From positions 2,976,001 through 3,040,000 of the forward strand of contig OW818699.1 in assembly GCA_942493385.1 (NCBI GenBank): DNA of 64,000 nucleotides, read 5' to 3'. Shown here piece by piece: positions 42,413 to 51,713 of this stretch; position 1 is the first letter of the stretch, and each line of letters starts with the position of its first letter. The DNA comes from UBA8389 sp942493385. Lineage in GTDB: Bacteria; Bacteroidota; Bacteroidia; Bacteroidales; UBA1402. The position numbers and the translations under genes were made by a program. Under the pieces are notes generated by a model. The model was not told where the DNA came from and ran no database searches. It saw nothing but the letters and a program-made list of their open reading frames with translations.

Positions 42413-45394
42413 TTACTGTGCTGCTTCGTAGAATTCAATTTCCACAATGCGCAATTCATCTTTAGGATCGGATTTTACTGGATTGTTCTTATCAAACAAA
42501 TCGAGGTTTTTACCAGTTTCAACTTCGACAATAGAACCAAATTGGTCTTTTTCCGTACCTGCACCGAGAAGTTCCACACGTATGGATTCGGTTGTGACTC
42601 CCTTTTTCATGGGCAAGGTAATGTAACCGAGACTTTGGGGTGTTAAGCCCTCCCAGAGTACAGTGTTGTCCTGAGAAAGAATCCGAATCTGATAGGAACG
42701 GGTTCTCCAACCGGTGAGTTTCATGCATATTTCTGAAAGCTCCGCTGCACGAACCAGGTCGTATTTGATCCAGGCCGATGAGCGAACACTGCTGTTGCGC
42801 CATTCGGTACGTTCATTGTCGTCAATACTGAAGATTGCATCCTTTTGATTGGCACCAGCTGTTATGTCCAAGACGGATACCGGAATGCGGCTTACCACGT
42901 AGGAGGAAGTGGTTGGTGTTGCTCCTCGGTCGAGACGTACAGGCAGGTTGGCTGATGGTATCCAGGTAGACAATCCTTTGATCACAACCACCGGTTGAAC
43001 AGGTATCGAAACACTGTCCATTCGTAGGTTGCCGGAGGTAACTGAAATGGTAACATTGCCGGCCTTCCTGGTTGAACGTAGCAGAACACGGTTTACACCG
43101 CATTCTACGGGTAGAATCTTTGAACCTGAATAGTTGTCCGGACCCTGTGCGATGCCACCGATGAATTCCACCGGCCCCTTGACATTGAATTGGATTACAT
43201 CGTTGGCAAGTGGGCAACGTAAACCGTTGGCATCGATGACTTCCACTTCGGCCAAGATCATATCGGCACCATCGGCATGAAAACCGACAGGACTTTGGAT
43301 AATGCTCAACCTTAGCGATTTGGGAGCACCGACAGTACGCATCGTATCCTGACTCAGCACATTGTTGTCAGCATCGTAGCTGACAGCCTTGAGTTCGCCT
43401 GCAGTAAAGGTTATGTTTGGGAATGTATACCAAAAACGGCTGCTTTGCGTACCGAAACCGAGGCTGCGATTGTTCAGGAAAAGCTCCACCTTATCGCCGG
43501 AGGAAACCACATAGACGTTCTTTTTCTGGCCGAAGTTGTAATTCCAATGTCCGATTAGATGCGTGTGCGGATTTTCGATGTCCACCCAACCGTCCCACAT
43601 CACATAATGAGCCCACCAAGCGTCCTTTTTAATGCGCATGGCGTCGACTTTGCCGCTTCTGCGGTAGTTTTCGGCACCGCGGTAATGGGTGTTGGAGTCG
43701 GAGAAAATGATGCTGACGCCACCGGAACTGACGCGCTTTCCGGTACCCGGACGTTCGCGCCAGTAATCGTACCAGCGGGTAACGGCTTCCAAGGCAAATA
43801 GATCCTGATTGTGGTTGTAGGACGAAGCATCCGCATTTCGGTATAGTGGTCCAGCTCCTTCCTTATGATTGGGATAGGAGGCATCATCCCAATATTTGCG
43901 CAATGCCTCATCGCGGGAATATTCCATGGCCCACATGGGTAAACGGGCACTTTTATTGATGTAAAGCATTTCTCCGCCGTATTCTGCAACCTTGCTGTCC
44001 AACATTTCACGACTACCGATGGCACGTCCGCCATTAGGGTCGAATTCGTCGCGGATGGCTTTCATTTCTTTCATGTGCTCTTCACTCACACCGGTGTTTC
44101 CTGATTCGTAAAAGATGATGCTGGGATTGTTGCGGTTGTAAACGATGGCGTCACGCATGGCAGCGGTACGATGTTCCCAACGGCGGCCTTCCACGTCCTT
44201 TTCAGAATCGCCTGCAGGCATGGCCTGGAGGAGGCCAACTCTGTCACAGGATTCCACATCCTGCTTCCATGGGGTGATGTGCATCCAACGTACCAGATTT
44301 CCATTGCTTTCCACCATCAAACCATTGCTGTAATCACTTAGCCAGGCTGGTACGGACATGCCCACACCAGGCCATTCGTTGGAGGTTCGTTGTGCATAAC
44401 CCTTGAGTTGCAACACCCTGTCGTTCAGTTTAAATAGGCCATTGGCAAATTCAGTCTTTCGGAAACCGGTCATGGTTTTCACCAAATCAATGACTTTTTT
44501 TCCTTCCACGAGTGCAGTGGTCACTTCGTACATATATCCGTAGCCCCAACTCCAGAAATTCACACTCTTAAGGGTGGCTAAACAGCTGATTACTTTCGTT
44601 TCGCCGGGTTGGAGGGTTACTTCGTCCGAAATGAACTCACGAACCATGAGTGCCTCTTTGTCTCTGACCACAACGTTGAGTTTAAGCTTTCTTGCTTTCT
44701 TGCTTTCGTTCCGAACTTCGGATTCCACATGCATGGAGCAGCGCTTTCCGCGGATGTCGAAATTTTTCGCATAAATGTATACCCCTTTGGTTCCCAAGCT
44801 GTTGAATAATGGCAATGTCTGATACAAGGTACCGGTGGCATGAAGCCAGACGTTTTTGGGAAGTCCACCATAGTTGGCATTGAAGTTGCTGTCGTTCCAT
44901 TGAAAGGCAGAGCCGGTGGAACGCTCTTTATATTTCCAGTTGTTATCAACCCGAACGGCTATGACATTGACCTTTTTAGGGCCGAACCGCACGTATGCAG
45001 TCAGATCCAAGCCAAATGCATTGATTCCATTTTCAAACAATCCCAGTTTTTGACCGTTTACCCAAACTTCGGCAGCCTGTCGGGCACCTTCAAATTCAAT
45101 AAAAACCTTTCCACCTTTAAGATCTGTTGGCAAACAAAAGGTTTTACGGTACCAAACCACCGTATCGGTCAAATTTTCGATGGAAAGTTTGAATGCTTCG
45201 GAGCCGTTGAACGCGTATGGTAAATTGACCGATTTCCATTTGGCATCGTCGTATTGCGGATTTCTGGCCAGTGAATCGTCACCAATGGACAATTTCCAAT
45301 CCGGATTGAAATTGTATCGAGTGCGTACAGCAGCATTAATAGATTGCAACAAACTGATGCAGAATAGAATGAGAAAGAAAAATCTCGTTTTCAT
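42413..45394 (-). CDS. GH2-family glycosidase (beta-galactosidase-like)
   Basis: The 993-residue secreted protein has a signal peptide (about 1-22, starting MKTRFFFL), an N-terminal sugar-binding sandwich (about 25-185), an Ig-like domain, a TIM barrel (about 300-600), then DUF4982/Ig-like and a C-terminal discoidin-like region. The nucleophile E491 is visible in WAMEYSRDEA. At the acid/base position of GH2, normally GNE, the sequence is FYESGNTG with T434; E430 lies four residues before. So the acid/base is missing or displaced. It follows the PL11 lyase gene by 89 bases, with a terminator-like hairpin between. The likely substrate is a rhamnogalacturonan side chain or oligosaccharide. No T9SS domain. 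Confidence 0.85.
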   Translation of the reverse strand: MKTRFFFLILFCISLLQSINAAVRTRYNFNPDWKLSIGDDSLARNPQYDDAKWKSVNLPYAFNGSEAFKLSIENLTDTVVWYRKTFCLPTDLKGGKVFIEFEGARQAAEVWVNGQKLGLFENGINAFGLDLTAYVRFGPKKVNVIAVRVDNNWKYKERSTGSAFQWNDSNFNANYGGLPKNVWLHATGTLYQTLPLFNSLGTKGVYIYAKNFDIRGKRCSMHVESEVRNESKKARKLKLNVVVRDKEALMVREFISDEVTLQPGETKVISCLATLKSVNFWSWGYGYMYEVTTALVEGKKVIDLVKTMTGFRKTEFANGLFKLNDRVLQLKGYAQRTSNEWPGVGMSVPAWLSDYSNGLMVESNGNLVRWMHITPWKQDVESCDRVGLLQAMPAGDSEKDVEGRRWEHRTAAMRDAIVYNRNNPSIIFYESGNTGVSEEHMKEMKAIRDEFDPNGGRAIGSREMLDSKVAEYGGEMLYINKSARLPMWAMEYSRDEALRKYWDDASYPNHKEGAGPLYRNADASSYNHNQDLFALEAVTRWYDYWRERPGTGKRVSSGGVSIIFSDSNTHYRGAENYRRSGKVDAMRIKKDAWWAHYVMWDGWVDIENPHTHLIGHWNYNFGQKKNVYVVSSGDKVELFLNNRSLGFGTQSSRFWYTFPNITFTAGELKAVSYDADNNVLSQDTMRTVGAPKSLRLSIIQSPVGFHADGADMILAEVEVIDANGLRCPLANDVIQFNVKGPVEFIGGIAQGPDNYSGSKILPVECGVNRVLLRSTRKAGNVTISVTSGNLRMDSVSIPVQPVVVIKGLSTWIPSANLPVRLDRGATPTTSSYVVSRIPVSVLDITAGANQKDAIFSIDDNERTEWRNSSVRSSAWIKYDLVRAAELSEICMKLTGWRTRSYQIRILSQDNTVLWEGLTPQSLGYITLPMKKGVTTESIRVELLGAGTEKDQFGSIVEVETGKNLDLFDKNNPVKSDPKDELRIVEIEFYEAAQ

Positions 45395-45422
45395 GGATTT
45401 GGACAGGTTTTTTAAGGAAAAG

Positions 45423-45452
45423 CGTCGCACGGCTTCAATTGACTGTGCGACG
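45423..45452 (-). terminator. Hairpin between the PL11 and GH2 genes
   Basis: CGTCGCAC (45423-45430) and GTGCGACG (45445-45452) form a perfect 8-bp stem with a 14-base loop, followed on the minus strand by CTTTTCC. It lies after the PL11 stop and 29 bases before the GH2 start, so it may terminate or attenuate read-through into GH2. Confidence 0.65.
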
Positions 45453-45483
45453 TAAAAATAGGTAAAATAATGTATTCGTGCCC

Positions 45484-48400
45484 TTAAATGGCTTTTTTTA
45501 TGATCTGTCGGACATCTGTTCCTTGTTCTCTTTTCAATCGCAAGAAGTACAAACCTGGCGAGTAGCTCGTCATGTTCAGATGAACGGAAGAATTGGCAGG
45601 CACTTGTGTTTCCTGAAGCTTGACACCCTTGGCATCGAGAATCTGCAGGCTTGCCATTCCGGAGAAATCACCAGTTTCAACCTGTGCTTCTTTGTCTACC
45701 AAGGTGGAAGAAACCTTGAAACCCTTATTGCTGGTTTCCTTAACCGAAGTCAGATTTTTTGCGGTGATGGTACCGTTGGAATACAACATGGTGGTATCCC
45801 AGTACATCGTAGAGCCAAGATCGGGCAGTGAAATTGAATCAAATCTAGTAGATCCGATGGATGCCGCGGTGAACAATGGAAACGTGTATCCGTCTGCAAT
45901 GGTCAGTAGTGATGGACGGCTTATGGTTAGATTTCCACCTGGATTGAAGGCTCCGCTCATCACAAGTTTGTCGCAAGTGGCAGAAACCCCGCCAAATACC
46001 TTCATGGTGATGTTGCATCGAGATTGCAGTGTGAGTGAATTATTGATGGTTATTGTTTTAACCAATGCACTACCCGGTGTTCCCGGCAACAAATTGGCTC
46101 CGGTACGTACCGTCACCGCGCCACTGATGGTAGGATTCCCATTCATGGCGGCACCCGATTCTAGCGTTACCTGGCCTGCAATAAAGCCTGTTCCATTTAA
46201 TACGGCTCCGTTTTTAACAAGTACGGTTCCCGTACCCGTTGCACTTCCAGTCGTGTTTGCAACAGTCAATGTTCCGGCATACACGGTCATCGGAGTCGTG
46301 TTCAGGTTGGCATTTGTCAATGTCCAAGTGCCAGTGCCATATTTGTTTACTGTGGTGACCGAAGCAAACGTACCGGCATAAGTGGTCGACTTGTTGTTTC
46401 CTCCAATGTTGAAGATTCCACTATATAGATGTGATAAACTCGTTCCCGAAAGTGAGCCGATACTCACCGTTAGGTTCTGTGTGGTTCCTGATCCCTCAGC
46501 CCAATGCCCATAGGTCGTATTATTGTTTAACACCAAGCTTGCATTGGCCAAACCATTAGCATTGCACATGCGAAAATCGCCACCGTCGGAATCGGCCGTG
46601 ATGTTTAAAGTACCTGTAAAGGCAGACCAATTCCCCGTCATGTCGCAGCGTACATAAGGCACATTGACGGTCAAACTTCCAGTACCTACCAGTGTTCCAG
46701 CCAACTTGCATCGTTGACCGGCCCAGATTTTAGCATTCGCTCCTGCGGCAACATTCAGCGCATAATTAAAAACAGGAACTTGAGAGGTACTGTTGTTGTT
46801 GAAGATGGACACAGCCGAATTGCCTTGCATTTCAAGTGAGGATCCTGCAACTCCGAAAGTCGTGTTGTACGTCCCCATGGCAATGGTGCCCTCTTTAACC
46901 AACGTACCACCGCTATAGGTAGTGGGGCCACTGTTGGTAATACTTAACTGTCCTATTCCGGTCTTAATGAGTTTCCCCGTTCCTGCAATGTTGCCCTTCA
47001 TGACCGCAAAACTGTTGTTCAGAGGAATATTGATGGTAGCTTCACCAGAGATCGTAAATGCTCGGTTAGTGGCCGTATTTACATTGTTGATGCGCAACGT
47101 GGCATTGTTGATGGTCAGATTTGACGCCGAAACTGCGGCTGCACCGATGGAACTAGGCAGTCCACCGTCCGCTAGCGCTGAAACTTCCAGTATACCGCCG
47201 TTTATGATGGTGGAACCTGTATAATCACTTTTTGCTGTGGTCAGGATCAATGCGGAAGATCCGGATTTTGTCAAACCTCCCGTTCCACTGATGCCAGCCA
47301 AACCTTTCAAGGTATAATCACCCAGACTATTGTCTACAATAATGGAACTTGGGGATAAATAGTCATTGATGGTAATCGTTTTGGTCGAAGACTCATCGTT
47401 GAAAGTGATTTGGTCTCCGTTCACGAAGGGTGTGGCATCTTCTCCAATTTTGAAATTCTCGGTATTGAAATCCCAATTGGCTGAAGTGGAACCCGACCAA
47501 ATCACGCCTCCTTGTGGAGCCCGTTGGCCTTTGACAATTAAAATCAATGTATTGTCGCGAATGGTCAATGCTGTAGACAAACCCTTTAGTCCCATTACGC
47601 TGAAATTGGAAGAATCACCAGTCAATGTGCCAGTCCAATGCAGCAATGGATATTCCCCTGCAAACGGTTTTTCTTCCGAAGCCTTTATATTCAGGTAATT
47701 AATACCTGTTGCAGTCAGATCACCATTGATTTGTAGTGTATCGATCCGAATCAGCGTATCCGTTGCCAAGGCACCTTTTGTTTGAAGGTTCATTTCCAGA
47801 TAGGCACCGCCTGGCAGCCTTAGACTTTTGTTTAAAGTTATTTTGCCAAACGGTTTGGAAACTGTTCCGGGAGCAATTCTTCCTCCTTCATAATTAAGTC
47901 CTGGCTGAACTGTTAAACCATTATCCAGCACAACATTACCAGCCAGTGTACCTTTTGCTCTAATTTCGGGCACACTAACCATACTACCATTTAATTCCAA
48001 GGTACCTTCAGAAACTAGTGTTTTACCCGTATAGGTATGTGAACCGTTCAGGACCAATCGACCGTTCTGAGATTTCCACAGCTCCATGTTACCTGCCAAA
48101 ACACCAGAACCGCCTAAAGTATAATTCTTATTCAGTGGCGTCTGTGCATAAACAACAGAAGGCTGCAACGTACCGCTAAGACGAACTGTATCGGTGTTTA
48201 CACCGGAAATGTCGAACATGACGCTTTTTCCATCTACAAAGGGTTGAGCAGTACTTTCATCATAGCCTGTGAATGCGTTGTCAGTTGCATTCCAAGTCGT
48301 TCCGGACTTCCAAACCAAATCGGTTTTAATAAACGGAGGAAGCGGTGGTTGTGGCATGTCGTAACCCAAATAATAATCGGGGAAAGCAGACTGATAATAG

Positions 48401-50262
48401 CCTTTGGTGGTAGTCTGACCGCGGTAGGCAGCGTTCTGCATCAAGGTGTAGAGTCGAACACTGGTTGGATAATCGGTCGTAAATGCATAGAATCCGTCGC
48501 AACCCTCGGTCGAATCGTTGACGTAGTATTTTTTACGCAAAATCACTTCTTCTCGCCAGTCACCGGCTATGTCTCCAAAGAAAGCAGGGCGACAGCCATA
48601 TTCGGACTTAACAGCCCAATTCATCATGGAGGCGAATTGAATCAGCCGATTGTTTTGATAGGAACCGTTACCGGCATATTTAGTGATCATGGCGTTGGCA
48701 CCATCTCCATCTTTGGCATCCAAGATTTCCCGGTCAAGTTCACCATCCCACCACATACCTTCCTTCGGCATGTCCACGCCACCGACATAAATGGCATCAC
48801 CTTTGGCATTGTAAATATTACCCATGGTGGACCACATCTCATAGCCTTTGTGATTTTTGTCGATGTCCATGCATTCGCCGCGACCGACATCCCCTACTCC
48901 TGCCAAATACCATTTCTTAATGGCTGAACCGGTTTTTGCATCATACAGAATCATACCGAGCATGTCGCCAGCATTTTGTTGAATGGCAAAGGTTTCCAAA
49001 CCTGGACGGTCTGGATTGACATCACCCATACGGAAACGGTCGCCGTGCGATATGTTGGCACTGAAAAGCATTTTTCCATTGTCATCCAAGGTGTACCCAC
49101 CTTCCAACATCTCATCTTTGCCGTCCAAATCAGGGTCACCCACTCGAATGTGGTGGAATTCAGATGCCCATTGGGTTTCGCCATCGCGGTTCCAAGTATA
49201 TTTTTGTTCCCAATTGGTTGCTTGCCCGTTTACAAATTTATATCCCCAAGCGGTTGCATAATAACAATGTGTGCCACTTGTTTTTCGGCACTTGTATTCC
49301 ATCACCACACTGGGATGAACACCGTCGTGGTAGGCAATGCCCATGTGGCCGGTCAAACTACTTTCTCCACCCATGTAATCGGACTTGTTGGTACGTGTGT
49401 ACGTGTTGAAAGAGTTGGCAGGAAAGGGCATTTCAATGGTATTCATTTCTTCCCCGGTCAGCCCGTTGACGCAGGTGATGTATTGGGGTTCGTTCTTAAT
49501 CGATTGTGTGTTGTAATTGATGATTCCGTCGTTATCGGTATCTCCATTGGTCGAATTCTTCAGGTATTTCCCCCAGCTTTCGGTTGCTTTGTCCCAGAAA
49601 CGGGTACCGTCTGAACTCTTAATCACCACTTCGGCCTTGCCATCACAGTTCATATCGTAGGCTATCACCATGTCGTCGTGCCCCTGACAGATCCGAACGT
49701 TTGGTCCCATATCGATGGACCAAAGCTTTTCACCTGTACGGAGGTAACCTTCGATTTTGGACGTCCCGCCCTTTATGGAATGCCTGTCAACAACGAAATC
49801 GTATTCACCGTCGCCATCCAAATCGGCAGGCCAGATGAATTTGGTCACATAATCGGACCAAGGCAGAAAGTTGCTGTATTTGATATCCAGATAAATACTG
49901 CGATAAACGCGATTGATGAACTTGAAAGGTAAGCCTTTTGCTCCTTCCACACCGTTGATGACGGGTGCAACCGCCAACAAACTGTTGTTGGGCACACTGG
50001 TGGTCGTGGTGGAATAGTTGGTACCGGCGAGAGGGCCACTGGTGTTCAACAGCGTGTAGCTTCCTGTTCCTGCAGGATTGCAATAGACGTTGAATTTCAC
50101 GGATTCAGGGTCCGAAGCCAAAAATCGCCAAGTAATGAGCATTACCGATCCATTGTTGGATGCAACGACGCCACGATCCATATCCTGAAACTTACGCTGA
50201 GCAACCAAGGGTTGAAAAAGACTTAGTAGAAGGGAAAAGAGTATAATTTTGTTGATTTTCAT
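45484..50262 (-). CDS. T9SS-sorted PL11 rhamnogalacturonan lyase with autotransporter-type beta-repeats
   Basis: The 1592-residue protein has a signal peptide (about 1-21) and a PL11 lyase domain (about 22-620) with RKFQDMDRGVVAS, PADLDGDGEYDFVVDRHS, CQGHDDMVIAYDMNCDGKAEV, SLTGHMGIAYHDGVHPSVVMEYKCR, HHIRVGDPDLDGKDEM and GDIAGDWREEVILR; the Asp-rich loops are calcium-binding. The following 850 residues are repeats of the autotransporter-associated beta-strand type (TYTGKTLVSEGTLELNGS, DYTGSTIINGGILEV, TYSGGTLVKEGTIAMG). The last 75 residues are a T9SS sorting domain. PL11 enzymes cut the Rha-GalA backbone of rhamnogalacturonan I by beta-elimination. It is the first gene of the run that continues with GH2. 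Confidence 0.92.
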   Translation of the reverse strand: MKINKIILFSLLLSLFQPLVAQRKFQDMDRGVVASNNGSVMLITWRFLASDPESVKFNVYCNPAGTGSYTLLNTSGPLAGTNYSTTTTSVPNNSLLAVAPVINGVEGAKGLPFKFINRVYRSIYLDIKYSNFLPWSDYVTKFIWPADLDGDGEYDFVVDRHSIKGGTSKIEGYLRTGEKLWSIDMGPNVRICQGHDDMVIAYDMNCDGKAEVVIKSSDGTRFWDKATESWGKYLKNSTNGDTDNDGIINYNTQSIKNEPQYITCVNGLTGEEMNTIEMPFPANSFNTYTRTNKSDYMGGESSLTGHMGIAYHDGVHPSVVMEYKCRKTSGTHCYYATAWGYKFVNGQATNWEQKYTWNRDGETQWASEFHHIRVGDPDLDGKDEMLEGGYTLDDNGKMLFSANISHGDRFRMGDVNPDRPGLETFAIQQNAGDMLGMILYDAKTGSAIKKWYLAGVGDVGRGECMDIDKNHKGYEMWSTMGNIYNAKGDAIYVGGVDMPKEGMWWDGELDREILDAKDGDGANAMITKYAGNGSYQNNRLIQFASMMNWAVKSEYGCRPAFFGDIAGDWREEVILRKKYYVNDSTEGCDGFYAFTTDYPTSVRLYTLMQNAAYRGQTTTKGYYQSAFPDYYLGYDMPQPPLPPFIKTDLVWKSGTTWNATDNAFTGYDESTAQPFVDGKSVMFDISGVNTDTVRLSGTLQPSVVYAQTPLNKNYTLGGSGVLAGNMELWKSQNGRLVLNGSHTYTGKTLVSEGTLELNGSMVSVPEIRAKGTLAGNVVLDNGLTVQPGLNYEGGRIAPGTVSKPFGKITLNKSLRLPGGAYLEMNLQTKGALATDTLIRIDTLQINGDLTATGINYLNIKASEEKPFAGEYPLLHWTGTLTGDSSNFSVMGLKGLSTALTIRDNTLILIVKGQRAPQGGVIWSGSTSANWDFNTENFKIGEDATPFVNGDQITFNDESSTKTITINDYLSPSSIIVDNSLGDYTLKGLAGISGTGGLTKSGSSALILTTAKSDYTGSTIINGGILEVSALADGGLPSSIGAAAVSASNLTINNATLRINNVNTATNRAFTISGEATINIPLNNSFAVMKGNIAGTGKLIKTGIGQLSITNSGPTTYSGGTLVKEGTIAMGTYNTTFGVAGSSLEMQGNSAVSIFNNNSTSQVPVFNYALNVAAGANAKIWAGQRCKLAGTLVGTGSLTVNVPYVRCDMTGNWSAFTGTLNITADSDGGDFRMCNANGLANASLVLNNNTTYGHWAEGSGTTQNLTVSIGSLSGTSLSHLYSGIFNIGGNNKSTTYAGTFASVTTVNKYGTGTWTLTNANLNTTPMTVYAGTLTVANTTGSATGTGTVLVKNGAVLNGTGFIAGQVTLESGAAMNGNPTISGAVTVRTGANLLPGTPGSALVKTITINNSLTLQSRCNITMKVFGGVSATCDKLVMSGAFNPGGNLTISRPSLLTIADGYTFPLFTAASIGSTRFDSISLPDLGSTMYWDTTMLYSNGTITAKNLTSVKETSNKGFKVSSTLVDKEAQVETGDFSGMASLQILDAKGVKLQETQVPANSSVHLNMTSYSPGLYFLRLKREQGTDVRQIIKKAI

Positions 50263-50381
50263 GTAATATATGGTATGTATAGGTTCTTAAAGTGGGCACG
50301 AATGTACGGATTTACCTTCTTTTGAAGGTTTTAAAGTTGATAAAAAAGCTTATTTATTTGACATTGTTGGAATCTTTACTG

Positions 50382-50412
50382 TTGCGATTTCAGCGTTTTG
50401 GACGTACATTTG
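50382..50412 (+). promoter_or_regulatory. Promoter of the serS operon
   Basis: TTG (50382-50384) and TACATTTG (50405-50412) with a 20-base spacer match the Bacteroidetes -33/-7 pair. The ATG at 50441 is 28 bases further. Confidence 0.6.
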
Positions 50413-50440
50413 CATTTCAATCGAAACGGAAAACTCCATT

Positions 50441-51712
50441 ATGCTGACCCTCAAATTTATCACAGACAACAAAGAAACCGTCTTGGCAGGCCTTGCCAAA
50501 AAAGGTTTCAAGAATCCCGGATTTATCGACGAAGTTATTGAATTAGACCTTCGCCGCCGCAATACACAAGCCAAACTGGATCAATCCCTCTCCGAACTCA
50601 ACCAATTGTCCAAATCCATCGGCCTATTGATGAAAGAAGGTAAAAAGGAGGAGGCTGAATCCGCTCGCCAGCAGACTTCCATTATCAAAGATGAAAACAG
50701 AGGGTTGGAAGCTACATTAAAGAATGCCGAAGAATGCCTTCAGGACTTGTTGGTGCAGATTCCCAACCTGCCGCACGAAAGCGTTCCTGCCGGCATGCAT
50801 GCCGAAGACAATGTCGTTGAACGCACCGGCGGAGTGATGCCTGAAATGTCCGAAGAAGCCCTTCCTCACTGGGAATTGGCAAAAAAATACGATCTCATCG
50901 ACTTTGAACTGGGAGTGAAAATCGCCGGTGCAGGGTTCCCTGTTTATAAAGGCAAAGGCGCCCGCCTGCAACGTGCGCTCATCAACTTTTTCCTGGATTG
51001 CGCACTAGATGCCGGCTATCTTGAAATCCAGCCGCCCTATGTGGTCAACGCCGCTTCCGGCTATGGAACCGGTCAGTTGCCCGACAAGGAAGGTCAGATG
51101 TACCACGACAATCAGGACGACCTGTACTTGATACCAACCGCAGAAGTGCCTGTCACCAACATTTATAGGGATGTGATTCTGAACGAAAAAGACCTTCCCA
51201 TCATGAATACGGCCTATTCCGCTTGTTTTCGTCGTGAAGCGGGTTCTTACGGAAAAGACGTTCGCGGCCTGAACCGTTTGCACCAGTTCGACAAAGTTGA
51301 AATCGTCCGCATTGACAAACCGGAGCATTCCTACGAGTCCTTGACTGAAATGGTGAATCATGTGCAGTCATTGGTTGACAAGCTGGAATTGCCCTGGCGC
51401 ATCCTTCGCCTCTGCGGTGGAGACATGAGCTTCACCTCTGCCCTAACCTTCGACTTTGAAGTGTTTTCGGCTGCGCAGAAACGTTGGTTGGAAGTCAGCT
51501 CGGTTTCCAATTTTGAAAGCTATCAGGCCAACCGTTTGAAATGCCGCTACAAGAGCGACACCAGCAAACCCCAACTTTGCCACACCCTGAACGGCAGTGC
51601 TTTGGCTTTGCCGCGCATCGTGGCTGCCCTGCTTGAAAACAACCAAACCCCGGATGGCATCCGTATTCCAAAAGCATTGGTGCCTTACACGGGCTTTGAA
51701 TACATCAACTAA
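50441..51712 (+). CDS. serS: Seryl-tRNA synthetase
   Basis: The 423-residue class II synthetase has the N-terminal coiled-coil arm (about 28-110, LDLRRRNTQAKLDQSLSELNQ...) and the catalytic core with motif 2 (NTAYSACFRREAGSYGKDVRGLNRLHQFDKVE) and motif 3 (LNGSALALPRIVAALLENNQ), plus SSVSNFESYQANRLKCRYK. It charges tRNA-Ser. Full length. It overlaps nothing; the next gene starts one base after its stop, so translation is probably coupled. Confidence 0.98.
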   Translation: MLTLKFITDNKETVLAGLAKKGFKNPGFIDEVIELDLRRRNTQAKLDQSLSELNQLSKSIGLLMKEGKKEEAESARQQTSIIKDENRGLEATLKNAEECLQDLLVQIPNLPHESVPAGMHAEDNVVERTGGVMPEMSEEALPHWELAKKYDLIDFELGVKIAGAGFPVYKGKGARLQRALINFFLDCALDAGYLEIQPPYVVNAASGYGTGQLPDKEGQMYHDNQDDLYLIPTAEVPVTNIYRDVILNEKDLPIMNTAYSACFRREAGSYGKDVRGLNRLHQFDKVEIVRIDKPEHSYESLTEMVNHVQSLVDKLELPWRILRLCGGDMSFTSALTFDFEVFSAAQKRWLEVSSVSNFESYQANRLKCRYKSDTSKPQLCHTLNGSALALPRIVAALLENNQTPDGIRIPKALVPYTGFEYIN

Positions 51713-51713
51713 G

